Positions 27,321 to 35,748 of a stretch of DNA of 64,000 nt are shown piece by piece (within the stretch, counting starts at the first letter, position 1; every line of letters starts with the position of its first letter). The position numbers and the translations under genes are program-made. The DNA comes from Streptomyces sp. 11x1. GTDB taxonomy: Bacteria > Actinomycetota > Actinomycetes > Streptomycetales > Streptomycetaceae. The stretch spans positions 9,015,001 through 9,079,000 of the forward strand of contig NZ_CP122458.1 of assembly GCF_032598905.1 (NCBI RefSeq). The letters run 5' to 3'. The notes below the pieces were generated by a model. That model did not search any database. It was not told the origin of the DNA and saw only the letters and a program-made list of their open reading frames with translations.

Positions 27321-27926
27321 ATGATCCTCGGGCGCTCTGAGCGCGGCACACCCCCGGTCGAGCCCGTCACGCTCAAGATCCTCGTGGCCGGCGGCTTCGG
27401 CGTGGGCAAGACGACCTGTGTCGGCGCGGTCAGCGAGATCAAGCCACTGCGCACCGAGGAGGTGCTGACCGAGGCGGGCCGCCCGGTCGACGACACCAGC
27501 GGTGTGGAGAACAAGACGACGACCACCGTCGCCATGGACTTCGGCCGTATCACCCTGCGCGAGGACCTCGTCCTGTACCTCTTCGGCACCCCCGGACAGG
27601 ACCGTTTCTGGTTCCTCTGGGACGAACTCGCCTCCGGCGCCCTCGGGGCCGTCGTCCTCGTCGACACCCGCCGCCTGGAGGACTGCTTCGCCGCCGTCGA
27701 CTACTTCGAGCGGCGCTCCATACCTTTCGTGATCGGCGTCAACTGCTTCGACGACGCCGCGCGTTACCCGGCCGAGACGGTCCGCCAGGCCCTCGACCTC
27801 GACCCCGACGTACCGGTCGTCCTGTGCGACGCCCGCCAGCGGGACTCGGTCAAGGACATCCTCGTCGCCGTCGTCCGGCACGCGATGGCCCACGCCTCGG
27901 GGCAGCGCCAGACCGTCACCACCTGA
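27321..27926 (+). CDS. cvnD: Conservon small GTPase CvnD
   Basis: 201 residues. The P loop is GGFGVGKTT at about 24-32, the switch II element is FGTPGQDRFWFLWDEL, and the nucleotide-specificity region is VNCFDD. It resembles MglA/Ras-like bacterial GTPases. AGGAG lies eight bases before the ATG. The gap to cvnC is 58 bases, longer than the usual near-overlap. It ends in a strong hairpin, so the conservon is a four-gene unit with no cytochrome P450 gene attached. Confidence 0.95.
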   Translation: MILGRSERGTPPVEPVTLKILVAGGFGVGKTTCVGAVSEIKPLRTEEVLTEAGRPVDDTSGVENKTTTTVAMDFGRITLREDLVLYLFGTPGQDRFWFLWDELASGALGAVVLVDTRRLEDCFAAVDYFERRSIPFVIGVNCFDDAARYPAETVRQALDLDPDVPVVLCDARQRDSVKDILVAVVRHAMAHASGQRQTVTT

Positions 27927-27928
27927 GG

Positions 27929-27966
27929 CACGGCCCGTACCCCCGCCGACAGGGGTACGGGCCGTG
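27929..27966 (+). terminator. Terminator after the conservon
   Basis: CACGGCCCGTACCCC (27929-27943) pairs with GGGGTACGGGCCGTG (27952-27966) around an 8-base loop, immediately after the cvnD stop. It is a strong hairpin with no long U tract, as is usual in Streptomyces. It can also terminate the convergent glpK transcript. Confidence 0.85.
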
Positions 27967-28037
27967 GCTTCATGGGCACGCGCGCGGGGAGCCCCGTACG
28001 ACGCCGACGCCGACGCACGCTCGCGTGGGTCTCGCCG

Positions 28038-29558
28038 TCAGTTCGCGTCGTCCTCGTGCCAGCCGAGGCTCTTCTCCACCGCCTTGCGCCAGTTGTGGTA
28101 CTCGCGGTCACGCACAGAGGCCTCCATGGCGGGCGTCCACTCGACGTCCCGCTGCCAGTGCGACTTCAGCTCGTCCAGGTCGTTCCACACGCCGGTCGCG
28201 AGACCGGCGGCGTACGCGGCCCCCAGACAGGTCGTCTCCGAGACCCTGGGCCGGATCACCGGTACGCCCAGGACGTCCGCCTGGTGCTGCATCAGCAGGT
28301 TGTTCTTGGTCATGCCGCCGTCGACCTTGAGCGTCGTGATGGGGACCCCGGAGTCCTGGAACATGGCGTCCACCACCTCCCGCGTCTGCCAGCTCGTCGC
28401 CTCCAGCACAGCCCGCGCGAGATGCGCCTTCGTGACGTAACGCGTCAGCCCGGTCACGACGCCCCGCGCGTCCGAGCGCCAGTAGGGGGCGAACAGACCC
28501 GAGAACGCGGGCACGATGTACGCCCCGCCGTTGTCGTCGACGCTCGCCGCGAGGGACTCGATCTCGTCGGCGCTGCGGATGATGCCGAGCTGGTCCCGGA
28601 ACCACTGGACCAGGGCCCCCGTGATCGCGATCGACCCCTCCAGGCAGTACACCGGTGCCTCCGAGCCGATCTTGTACCCCATGGTGGTGAGCAGCCCGCT
28701 CTTCGAGGGCACGGGCCGGTTCCCGGTGTTGAGCAGCAGGAAGCTTCCGGTGCCGTAGGTGTTCTTCGCCGTGCCCACGTCGTAGCAGGCCTGGCCGAAC
28801 ACCGCCGCCTGCTGGTCGCCGAGTGCCGAGGCGACGGGCACGCCGGCGAGGGAGCCGACCGCGGTGCCGTACACCTCGGCGGAGGACCTGATCTCCGGCA
28901 GCACCGCCTCCGGAATGTTCATCGCGGAGAGGATCGAGGCGTCCCACTGGAGGGTCTCCAGGTTCATCAACATGGTGCGTCCGGCGTTGGTGACATCGGT
29001 GACGTGCCGGCCGCCGTCCGTACCACCGGTCAGGTTCCAGATCAGCCAGGAGTCGATCGTGCCGAACGCGATCTCGCCGTGCTCGGCACGTGCGCGCAGA
29101 CCGGCCACGTTGTCGAGCAGCCAGGCGGCCTTCGGACCGGAGAAGTAGCTGGCCAGGGGCAGCCCGGTCTGCTCACGGAAACGGTCCTGCCCGTCCGTGC
29201 CGCCGAGTTCGTTGCACAGCGCCGACGTACGGGTGTCCTGCCAGACGATCGCGTTGTGCACGGGCTTGCCCGTCGCCCGGTCCCACAGGACCGTCGTCTC
29301 CCGTTGGTTGGTGATGCCGAGCGCGCTGATCTGCTCCGCCCGCAGGCCCGCCTTCGCGATGGCCCCGGCGACGACCGCCTGCACCTTCGACCAGATCTCC
29401 GTGGCGTCGTGCTCGACCCAGCCCGGCTTGGGGAAGATCTGACGGTGCTCGCGCTGGTCGACGGCGACGATGGCACCGCCCTGGTCGAAGATGATGCAAC
29501 GGCTCGAAGTGGTGCCCTGATCGATGGCGGCGACGTACTTCTGGGCGTTGTCCGGCAT
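28038..29558 (-). CDS. glpK: Glycerol kinase
   Basis: 506 residues, the full family length. FGGY-kinase motifs are clear: [18 protein letters not shown] (phosphate 1), [13 protein letters not shown], the substrate region IVWQDTR, and [18 protein letters not shown] near the C terminus. The enzyme phosphorylates glycerol to glycerol-3-phosphate in the cytoplasm. It follows glpF on the same strand after 46 bases, so uptake and phosphorylation are co-expressed. GAGGGG precedes the ATG. No glpD or IclR-type gylR gene is beside it, unlike the classical glycerol operon of Streptomyces. Confidence 0.97.
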   Translation of the reverse strand: MPDNAQKYVAAIDQGTTSSRCIIFDQGGAIVAVDQREHRQIFPKPGWVEHDATEIWSKVQAVVAGAIAKAGLRAEQISALGITNQRETTVLWDRATGKPVHNAIVWQDTRTSALCNELGGTDGQDRFREQTGLPLASYFSGPKAAWLLDNVAGLRARAEHGEIAFGTIDSWLIWNLTGGTDGGRHVTDVTNAGRTMLMNLETLQWDASILSAMNIPEAVLPEIRSSAEVYGTAVGSLAGVPVASALGDQQAAVFGQACYDVGTAKNTYGTGSFLLLNTGNRPVPSKSGLLTTMGYKIGSEAPVYCLEGSIAITGALVQWFRDQLGIIRSADEIESLAASVDDNGGAYIVPAFSGLFAPYWRSDARGVVTGLTRYVTKAHLARAVLEATSWQTREVVDAMFQDSGVPITTLKVDGGMTKNNLLMQHQADVLGVPVIRPRVSETTCLGAAYAAGLATGVWNDLDELKSHWQRDVEWTPAMEASVRDREYHNWRKAVEKSLGWHEDDAN

Positions 29559-29604
29559 GACATCCCCTCACGTCTTGCGTCGATTCACGTCTTACGGCGG
29601 TGCG

Positions 29605-30390
29605 TCAGAAGGCTGCGTTGTAGACGAGGCCCGCGAGGACCCCGCCGACCAGGGGGCCGACCACCGGGATCCAGGCGTAACCCCAATCCGAGGTGCCCTT
29701 GTTGGGGATCGGCAGGAAGGTGTGCACGATGCGCGGGCCGAGGTCACGGGCCGGGTTGATGGCGTAGCCGGTCGGACCGCCCAGCGAGAGGCCGATGCCG
29801 ACCACCAGGAACGCCACCAGCAGGACCGAGATCCCGGAGCCGTAGATCCCGGCCTCCTCGCCGGGGATCTGGCCGATGCCGATGCCCGTGTTCCGGCCGA
29901 ACGCGAGGATCGGCAGCACCAGGGCGATCGTCGCGATGACCTCGGTGATCAGGTTGGCGACCGGGCTCCGGATCTCCGGGATGGTCGAGAAGATCCCGAG
30001 GGTCGGCGTCGGTTCGTCCGCCGTACCCTCCGTGGTGCCCTCCTTGCGGACGTTCGCCTGGAACTGCGCGAGATAGACGAGGTAGGCGAGCAGGGCGCCG
30101 ATCATCGCGCCGACCATCTGGCCGAGCAGATACACCCACACCTTGTCCCAGGTCTCCGTGTCGACCGCGATCCCCAGGGTCACCGCCGGGTTGAGGTGCC
30201 CGCCCGAGAGGGGAGCGGCGGTGTAGGCGCCCGCCAGTACGGCGAAGCCCCAGCCGAACGCGATGACGATCCAGCCCGACGCCCTCGCCTTCGAGAACCT
30301 GAGAGTGACGGCGGCGCACACACCGGCGCCGAAGAGAATCAGGATCGCCGTACCGATGACCTCACCGACGAATATGTCTCCGTTGCTCAT
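29605..30390 (-). CDS. glpF: Glycerol uptake facilitator (MIP family)
   Basis: 261 residues with six membrane helices and the two half-helix NPA motifs, [10 protein letters not shown] and [12 protein letters not shown]. The Asp after the second NPAR marks the aquaglyceroporin (glycerol-conducting) branch instead of water-only channels. The start ATG at 30390 has AGGAG nine bases upstream. It is upstream of and co-transcribed with glpK. Confidence 0.95.
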   Translation of the reverse strand: MSNGDIFVGEVIGTAILILFGAGVCAAVTLRFSKARASGWIVIAFGWGFAVLAGAYTAAPLSGGHLNPAVTLGIAVDTETWDKVWVYLLGQMVGAMIGALLAYLVYLAQFQANVRKEGTTEGTADEPTPTLGIFSTIPEIRSPVANLITEVIATIALVLPILAFGRNTGIGIGQIPGEEAGIYGSGISVLLVAFLVVGIGLSLGGPTGYAINPARDLGPRIVHTFLPIPNKGTSDWGYAWIPVVGPLVGGVLAGLVYNAAF

Positions 30391-30553
30391 GGCGGCTCCT
30401 TGGCCCCGGCCCGGAGCGATCGGCCCCGGGCCTCCGTGACGAGCGTGCCGTCGCGGCCGCATCGCCCGTGGCGATGGTCCGTTGCAGGCGGGGAGCCCGA
30501 GCGGCGCGGTGCGCAAAGACGCCCGAATCCGGCGATGCCGACCGACACCCGGA

Positions 30554-30582
30554 AGTGTTCACCGGCACCTAGGGGGCGTCAA
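30554..30582 (-). promoter_or_regulatory. Candidate promoter of glpF-glpK
   Basis: On the minus strand, -35 TTGACG (30582-30577), 17-base spacer and -10 AACACT (30559-30554). The start site would be near 30547, leaving a leader of about 157 bases before glpF. The rest of the 337-base gap (30391-30727) shows no gene. No clear IclR-type operator could be identified by eye. Confidence 0.5.
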
Positions 30583-30727
30583 GAACACGCACAACAACGG
30601 TTGAAGGCGCCTACGGGGCGCACCCGTCGGAGCGCACGGCACGTACCGCCCGGCGACCGCTCACAGCGCCGCAGAGGATCACATGCCCACGATCACCGAC
30701 CGACCCGCCCTCACCGAACCGCCGCCC

Positions 30728-31918
30728 TCACCGGACAGCGATCACCGCCGACCCGTGCCCGAACAGGCCCTGGTTGGCGCTGAGCCCCACCCGCGCCCCA
30801 TCGACCTGCCGGTCCGTCGCCGCGCCGCGCAACTGCCGGACCAGCTCGCACACCTGGGCGATCGCCTGCGCCGGGACGGCCTCCCCGAAAGACGCCAGCC
30901 CTCCGCTGCAGTTCACCGGTACACGGCCGCCCAGTGCCGTTGCGCCGTCCCGCAGCAGCTTCGCGGCCTCGCCCTCACCACACAGCCCCAGATCCTCGTA
31001 CCACTGCAACTCCAGCGCGGTGGACAGGTCGTAGACCTCGGCGAACGAGAGATCCCCGGGCCCGATCCCCGCCTCCTCGTACGCCGCCCGCGCGATCGAC
31101 GCCCGGAACGTCTCGTCCGACGGCGCCACCGCGACCGCCGAGTCCGTGGCGATGTCCGGCAGATCCAGCACCGTGTTGGGGTAGCGGGGCGTCACCGTGG
31201 ACACCGCCCGTATCCGCACCGGCTCGGGCACCCCGTGCCGCCGCGCGAACTCCATACTGGACAGCACCAGCGCCGCACCTCCGTCCGAGGTCGCGCAGAT
31301 GTCCAGCAGCCGCAGCGGGTCGGCGACTACGGCCGAGGCCGCGACCTCCTCCGCGGTGACCCGCTTGCGATAGCGCGCGTACGGATTGAGCGCCCCCGCC
31401 GCCGAGTTCTTCACCTTGACCCGCGCGAAGTCCTCCGTCGTGTCCCCGTGCACCGCCATCCGCCGCCGCGCGTACAGCGCGAAGTACGTCGGATTGGTGG
31501 CACCGAGGACCCGGAACCGCAACCAGTCCGGATCGTCCGCCCGGTCCCCGCCCGCCGGCCGGAAGAACCCCTTCGGAGCCGAGTCCGCGCCCACCACCAG
31601 CACCACGTCCGCGAGACCCGCGAGGATCTGGGCCCGCGCGGTGCCGACCGCCTGCGCCCCGGACGCGCAGGCCGCGTACACGCTCGTGACCCGGGCCCCC
31701 TGCCAGCCCAGCGCCTTCGCGAAGGTCGCCCCCGCCACGTAGCCCGGATAACCGCCCCGCACCGTGTCCGCGCCGACGATCGACCCGACGTCCCGCCAGT
31801 CGAGGCCCGCGTCCGTCAGCGCCGCGCGCGCGGCCACCGTCCCGTACTCGACGAAGCTCCTGCCCCACTTGCCCCACGGGTGCATGCCCGCGCCGAGCAC
31901 CGCCACCTCGCCCGTCAT
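30728..31918 (-). CDS. Thiolase-family protein (acetyl-CoA acetyltransferase/lipid-transfer type)
   Basis: 396 residues. The nucleophilic Cys is C84 in VYAACASGAQAVG. The C-terminal His lies in SANQGLFGHGSAVI, and NCSGGLASFGEAVPAQ is the family's glycine-rich substrate loop. It belongs to the SCP-x-like group that works with a DUF35 OB-fold partner, and that gene overlaps its start by four bases here. In steroid-degrading actinobacteria such pairs act as retro-aldolases or thiolases on CoA thioesters. No other steroid genes are visible, so the substrate remains open. Confidence 0.87.
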   Translation of the reverse strand: MTGEVAVLGAGMHPWGKWGRSFVEYGTVAARAALTDAGLDWRDVGSIVGADTVRGGYPGYVAGATFAKALGWQGARVTSVYAACASGAQAVGTARAQILAGLADVVLVVGADSAPKGFFRPAGGDRADDPDWLRFRVLGATNPTYFALYARRRMAVHGDTTEDFARVKVKNSAAGALNPYARYRKRVTAEEVAASAVVADPLRLLDICATSDGGAALVLSSMEFARRHGVPEPVRIRAVSTVTPRYPNTVLDLPDIATDSAVAVAPSDETFRASIARAAYEEAGIGPGDLSFAEVYDLSTALELQWYEDLGLCGEGEAAKLLRDGATALGGRVPVNCSGGLASFGEAVPAQAIAQVCELVRQLRGAATDRQVDGARVGLSANQGLFGHGSAVIAVR

Positions 31919-32361
31919 GCCGTCACCCCCGTCGGCCGCCACTGCCAGGTCGTCCAGACCGTCTCCGCGTCCTCGTTCAGGACCCCGGGGACGAGCTCCA
32001 CCTCCATGCCCACCGCCAGATCGGCGACGGTGACCCCGGGAACCGCCTGTCCCAGCACCACGAGACGTTCTTCGGTCAGTTCCACAGCGATCAACGCGTA
32101 CGGCTCCCACGGAACTTCCGGATCGGACACGTAGGGTGACGGAGGCCGGTACCGGCCGTCCGTGTACGACCACACCCGCCCCCGGCGCGACAGCGGGACC
32201 TCGCGCAGCTCACCCCCCGGACAGCCCGGATTGCGACAGAAGACGTCCTCACGGGGGAAGAACACCGAGGCGCACGCGGCACAGCGTGTGCCGAGCAGCC
32301 GGAACTCCTCGCCCTCCCCGGTGAACCAGCCCGCGACCACAGGTGTGCGACTCCGCGACAA
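31915..32361 (-). CDS. DUF35 OB-fold protein with zinc ribbon, thiolase partner
   Basis: About 148 residues from a TTG at 32361 preceded by GGGAGGGG. The zinc ribbon has Cys27, Cys30, Cys42 and Cys47, and the OB-fold follows (VWSYTDGRY...YALIAVELTEERLVVLGQAV). DUF35 proteins bind acyl-CoA and pair with thiolase-like enzymes. The stop overlaps the thiolase start (ATGA). The TTG start is a judgement: an in-frame ATG 18 codons upstream lacks a ribosome-binding site, and family lengths favour the shorter form. Confidence 0.8.
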   Translation of the reverse strand: MSRSRTPVVAGWFTGEGEEFRLLGTRCAACASVFFPREDVFCRNPGCPGGELREVPLSRRGRVWSYTDGRYRPPSPYVSDPEVPWEPYALIAVELTEERLVVLGQAVPGVTVADLAVGMEVELVPGVLNEDAETVWTTWQWRPTGVTA

Positions 32362-32587
32362 AACCCCTCCCGGCGTACGGATCTGATGAACCGTCAGGAA
32401 GTTTGGCACGGGCATCCGGAATTGGGCAGGCCCTTCGGCGAACCAACGAGCCCCTCCCGGCGTCGCTGTATCGGGAGGACCGGCCGGGGCCCACGGGGGT
32501 GGTTCCGGCCGGCCCTCACCCGTACGGGCGGGCCCCACGGCGTGGCGCGTACAGCCGCCCCGACGAGACGACCAGCAGATGATCGGA

Positions 32588-32593
32588 TACAGT
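32588..32593 (+). promoter_or_regulatory. -10 box of a leaderless Nudix transcript
   Basis: TACAGT lies seven bases before the GTG at 32601, the spacing typical of leaderless actinobacterial promoters. No convincing -35 and no Shine-Dalgarno sequence are seen. Confidence 0.55.
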
Positions 32594-32600
32594 CCGCCGC

Positions 32601-33137
32601 GTGTCCGCTAATCAACACCCACCCGCCAACTTCGCACCGGACTCGCACTGTTCGAGCTGCGGAGCGCCCTACGGAGAGGGCGTTTCCGGCTGGCCCCGCA
32701 CCTGCGAGGCCTGCCACTCAGTGGCCTACCGCAATCCGATCCCCGTCGCGGTGGCCCTCCAGCCCGTGTACGACACCCAGGGCACCGCCCTCGTGGTGAT
32801 CACACGGACCATCGCCCCCGCGCGCGGGGGCACCGCCCTGCCCGGCGGCTTCATCGACCACCGGGAGGACTGGCGCCACGCCGTCGCCCGTGAACTCAAG
32901 GAGGAGACGGGCATCTGCGTGGCCGACCGCGACGTACGCCTCGCCGACGCCATGAGCTCGCCCGCCGGTCATCTCCTGCTCTTCGGGCTCCTCCCGGAGC
33001 GCCCGGCCGCCGGCCTCCCGGCGCCCGTCGCCACCGACGAGACGGAGGGCTGGCACCTGCTGCGCAGACCCACCGAACTCGCCTTCCCCCTGCACACCCT
33101 GGCCGTCCAGGCGTTCTTCGACGGCCGCTACATCTGA
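32601..33137 (+). CDS. Nudix hydrolase with N-terminal zinc ribbon
   Basis: 178 residues. An N-terminal zinc ribbon (CSSCGAPY and TCEACHSVAY) is followed by the Nudix domain. The Nudix box runs from GGFIDHREDW through ARELKEETGI, with all Glu ligands for Mg present. The family cleaves nucleoside diphosphates linked to another group; the ribbon arrangement recalls NADH-pyrophosphatase-like or NrtR-like Nudix proteins, but the substrate is unknown. It is probably leaderless and monocistronic, and converges on the GH31 gene 30 bases downstream. Confidence 0.9.
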   Translation: MSANQHPPANFAPDSHCSSCGAPYGEGVSGWPRTCEACHSVAYRNPIPVAVALQPVYDTQGTALVVITRTIAPARGGTALPGGFIDHREDWRHAVARELKEETGICVADRDVRLADAMSSPAGHLLLFGLLPERPAAGLPAPVATDETEGWHLLRRPTELAFPLHTLAVQAFFDGRYI

Positions 33138-33167
33138 GCCGAAGCCACGCCTGAGCCACCACCGGGC

Positions 33168-35546
33168 TCACCCCTGGTCGAGCCCGCGCACCTTCACGGG
33201 ATACGCGGGCTCGACCGGCCCCTCGTCCCCCTCCCGCTCCACGACCAGCCGCGACCCCTCCCAACGCGCCGTGTACCGCTCGACCTCCGGCTCGTCCCAG
33301 CCGTCCCCGGCGTCCGGCACCACGAGCCCGCCCCCCGTCCGCCCGCGCGCAGGTGCCCACACCTCCAGCTCCAGGCCGCCGTCGGCGCCCCGGACCGGAA
33401 CCACGGCACCCGCGCGCGCGAGTACCGGCACACGCGACAGCGGCGCGTCCAGCAGCACCTGCCCCGGCCCCTGGTACGCCCGCCCCGTCACCGTGTCGTA
33501 CCAACGGCCGCGAGGCAGCCGCACCGCACGCCGCTCCACGCCCGGCTCCAGCACCGGCGCCACCAGCAGACAGTCACCCAGGAGAAACGCGTCCTCGCAG
33601 TCGCGCAGCGTCCGGTCCTCGGGCGCACCCCACCACAACGGGCGCACATAGGGCGCCCCCGTACGACGCGCCAGATGGGCCAGCGTCATGAAGTAGGGCG
33701 ACAGCCGCCGCCGCTCGACGAGCGCCACGCGCGCGTGCTCGACGATCTCGTCCCCGAACTCCCACGGCTCGCGCCGCCCCGCCCGCAGACTCGCGTGCGT
33801 ACGGAACAGCGGCAGATACGCGCCCAGCTGGAACCACCGCAGATACAGCTCCGGCGAGGGACTCCCGTCGAATCCGCCCACGTCCGGCCCCGAGTACGGC
33901 ACCCCGCACAGCCCCAGCCCCAGCACCAGCGCGAGCGACGCCCGCAGCCCCGGCCAGCCCGTCGCCACGTCCCCCGACCACGTCCCGCCGTAGCGCTGCA
34001 TCCCTGCCCACCCGGAGCGCGAGAAGACGAACGGCCGCTCCTCGGGCACCAGCTCACGCAGCGACTCGTACCCCGCGCGGGCCATGCAGAGCGCGTACAC
34101 GTTGTGTGCCTCGCGATGATCACCGCCCCGGCCCTCCAGATCGTGCCGGGCCGACCGGGGCAGCGTGTTCTCCCCGAACGCCGTGAACGACGTCGGCTCG
34201 TTCATGTCGTGCCAGAACCCCGCGAAGCCCTGCGCCAGCCGCTCCCCGTAGAGACCACCCCACCACGCGCGCGTACGCGCGCGTGTGAAGTCCGGGAAGA
34301 CCGAATCCCCGGGCCACACGAGCCCCTCCGCGACCTTCCCGGTGGCGTCGCGCACGAAGGCGTCCTCGGCCGTCCCGCTGTCGTACACCGCGTCGCCCGG
34401 CCGCGCACCGACCGCCGCGTCCACGATCGACACCAACCGGATCCCCTCCCGCCGCAACTCCTCGGCGAGCACCGGCAGCTTCGGGAAGTGCTCCGCGTCG
34501 ACCGTGAAGACCTGGTGGGCGTCGTAGTGGTCGATGTCCAGATGGACCGCGTCGAGCGGCAGCCCGTGCTCCCGGTAGCCCGCGACGATCCGCCGCACCT
34601 CCTGCTCGCTCCCGAAGCCCCACCGCGCGTGATGATGGCCCAACGCCCACGCCGGCGGCAGCGCCGGAGCCCCGGTCAGCGCGGCCCAGGCGTGCAGCAC
34701 GCGCGCGGGCGTGCCGACTATGACCCAGCAGCGCAGGGGCCCGCCGTCCATCCGCAGCTCGGACGTCCCGGCCCGGTCGTGCCCGGACCCGGCGCCCTCC
34801 TCGCCCTCCCGCAGCGTCACCGTGCCGTCCCAGGTGGTGTCGTGGAACACCAGATGCGTGGCCGCGTCCGCCACCACCATCTGCACCGGCATCGTGATGT
34901 ACAGCGGGTCGTCGCCCGGCGCGAACGGACGACCGGGGTCCGTGTTCCACAGCCGATACGTTCCGCCCCGCAGCCGGGGACCCGACGCCCGTCCGCCCAG
35001 CCCGAAGAACCGCGCGTCGGCCGCCACCTCCGACCGCTGCACCCACCGTGCCTCACCTCCACCCACCGGCTCCCACCACCGGGGCGGCAGATCACGCCGC
35101 AGGACCACTCCACCGGGCGTACGCACCTCCACGGCGCCCAGCCGCGACACCACGACCGTGACGCGCTCGGCCACGACCCGCCAGGCGCCGTCCTTGTCCG
35201 GCTCCAGCACGGCCCGCGGATCCGGCTCCGGGCACCGGCCCGCCAGCGCGTACGACGGCTCGGGACCGGCCCCGTCCCAGCCCCAGAAGACCGCGCCGTG
35301 CACATCGACGGTGACCCGCAGCTCGGACCTGCTGAACCGTACGACCCCGCCGCCGGGCCCCGGCTCCACACCCACCACCGGCCCCGGCACCCTGGCACGC
35401 TCGGCACCCCGCGTCGGCAGAGCGGCCGCGTCGGCACGCCTCCTGCGCCATGCGGCCCGCACGGTGCGCAGCCCTTGCGCCACCCCCGCCGAACCGATCG
35501 TTTTCACCGAACGCACCAGGTCACGACCGTTCATGACGCTCACCAT
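33168..35546 (-). CDS. Glycoside hydrolase family 31 (alpha-glucosidase/alpha-xylosidase type)
   Basis: About 792 residues. The catalytic nucleophile is the Asp of FWHDMNEPTSF, near residue 447. The acid/base is the Asp of GTWSGDVATGW, near 526. The (beta/alpha)8 barrel elements VHLDIDHYDAHQVFT and CGVPYSGPDVGGFDG are intact. An N-terminal beta-sandwich and a C-terminal beta domain complete the family layout. There is no secretion signal, so it acts in the cytoplasm on imported alpha-glucosides. Start choice is uncertain: GTG 35555, ATG 35546 and ATG 35534 are all possible. Confidence 0.92.
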   Translation of the reverse strand: MVSVMNGRDLVRSVKTIGSAGVAQGLRTVRAAWRRRRADAAALPTRGAERARVPGPVVGVEPGPGGGVVRFSRSELRVTVDVHGAVFWGWDGAGPEPSYALAGRCPEPDPRAVLEPDKDGAWRVVAERVTVVVSRLGAVEVRTPGGVVLRRDLPPRWWEPVGGGEARWVQRSEVAADARFFGLGGRASGPRLRGGTYRLWNTDPGRPFAPGDDPLYITMPVQMVVADAATHLVFHDTTWDGTVTLREGEEGAGSGHDRAGTSELRMDGGPLRCWVIVGTPARVLHAWAALTGAPALPPAWALGHHHARWGFGSEQEVRRIVAGYREHGLPLDAVHLDIDHYDAHQVFTVDAEHFPKLPVLAEELRREGIRLVSIVDAAVGARPGDAVYDSGTAEDAFVRDATGKVAEGLVWPGDSVFPDFTRARTRAWWGGLYGERLAQGFAGFWHDMNEPTSFTAFGENTLPRSARHDLEGRGGDHREAHNVYALCMARAGYESLRELVPEERPFVFSRSGWAGMQRYGGTWSGDVATGWPGLRASLALVLGLGLCGVPYSGPDVGGFDGSPSPELYLRWFQLGAYLPLFRTHASLRAGRREPWEFGDEIVEHARVALVERRRLSPYFMTLAHLARRTGAPYVRPLWWGAPEDRTLRDCEDAFLLGDCLLVAPVLEPGVERRAVRLPRGRWYDTVTGRAYQGPGQVLLDAPLSRVPVLARAGAVVPVRGADGGLELEVWAPARGRTGGGLVVPDAGDGWDEPEVERYTARWEGSRLVVEREGDEGPVEPAYPVKVRGLDQG

Positions 35547-35748
35547 GCCATCCACCGGACGATTCGTGTGAACCGTTCAACTGCCGTTCACCCACCGTGC
35601 CGCCACATGTTCACCTCGACGTCCGGCAGCGGCTCACCCTGGTGCGGAAGTCGATCACATGGCATCGTCCGTGTCAGCCACGTCACGCGCACACCCCTGC
35701 CCGTGCGCGCCCGACGCGCACCACGCGCACAGCCCCGGGAGCCACCCC

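Noticed and set aside
27252..27342. GGGCGCTCTGAGCG occurs at the end of cvnC and again at the start of cvnD
   Set aside because: The 14-base repeat spans coding ends in different contexts; it could be chance in GC-rich DNA and shows no further structure.
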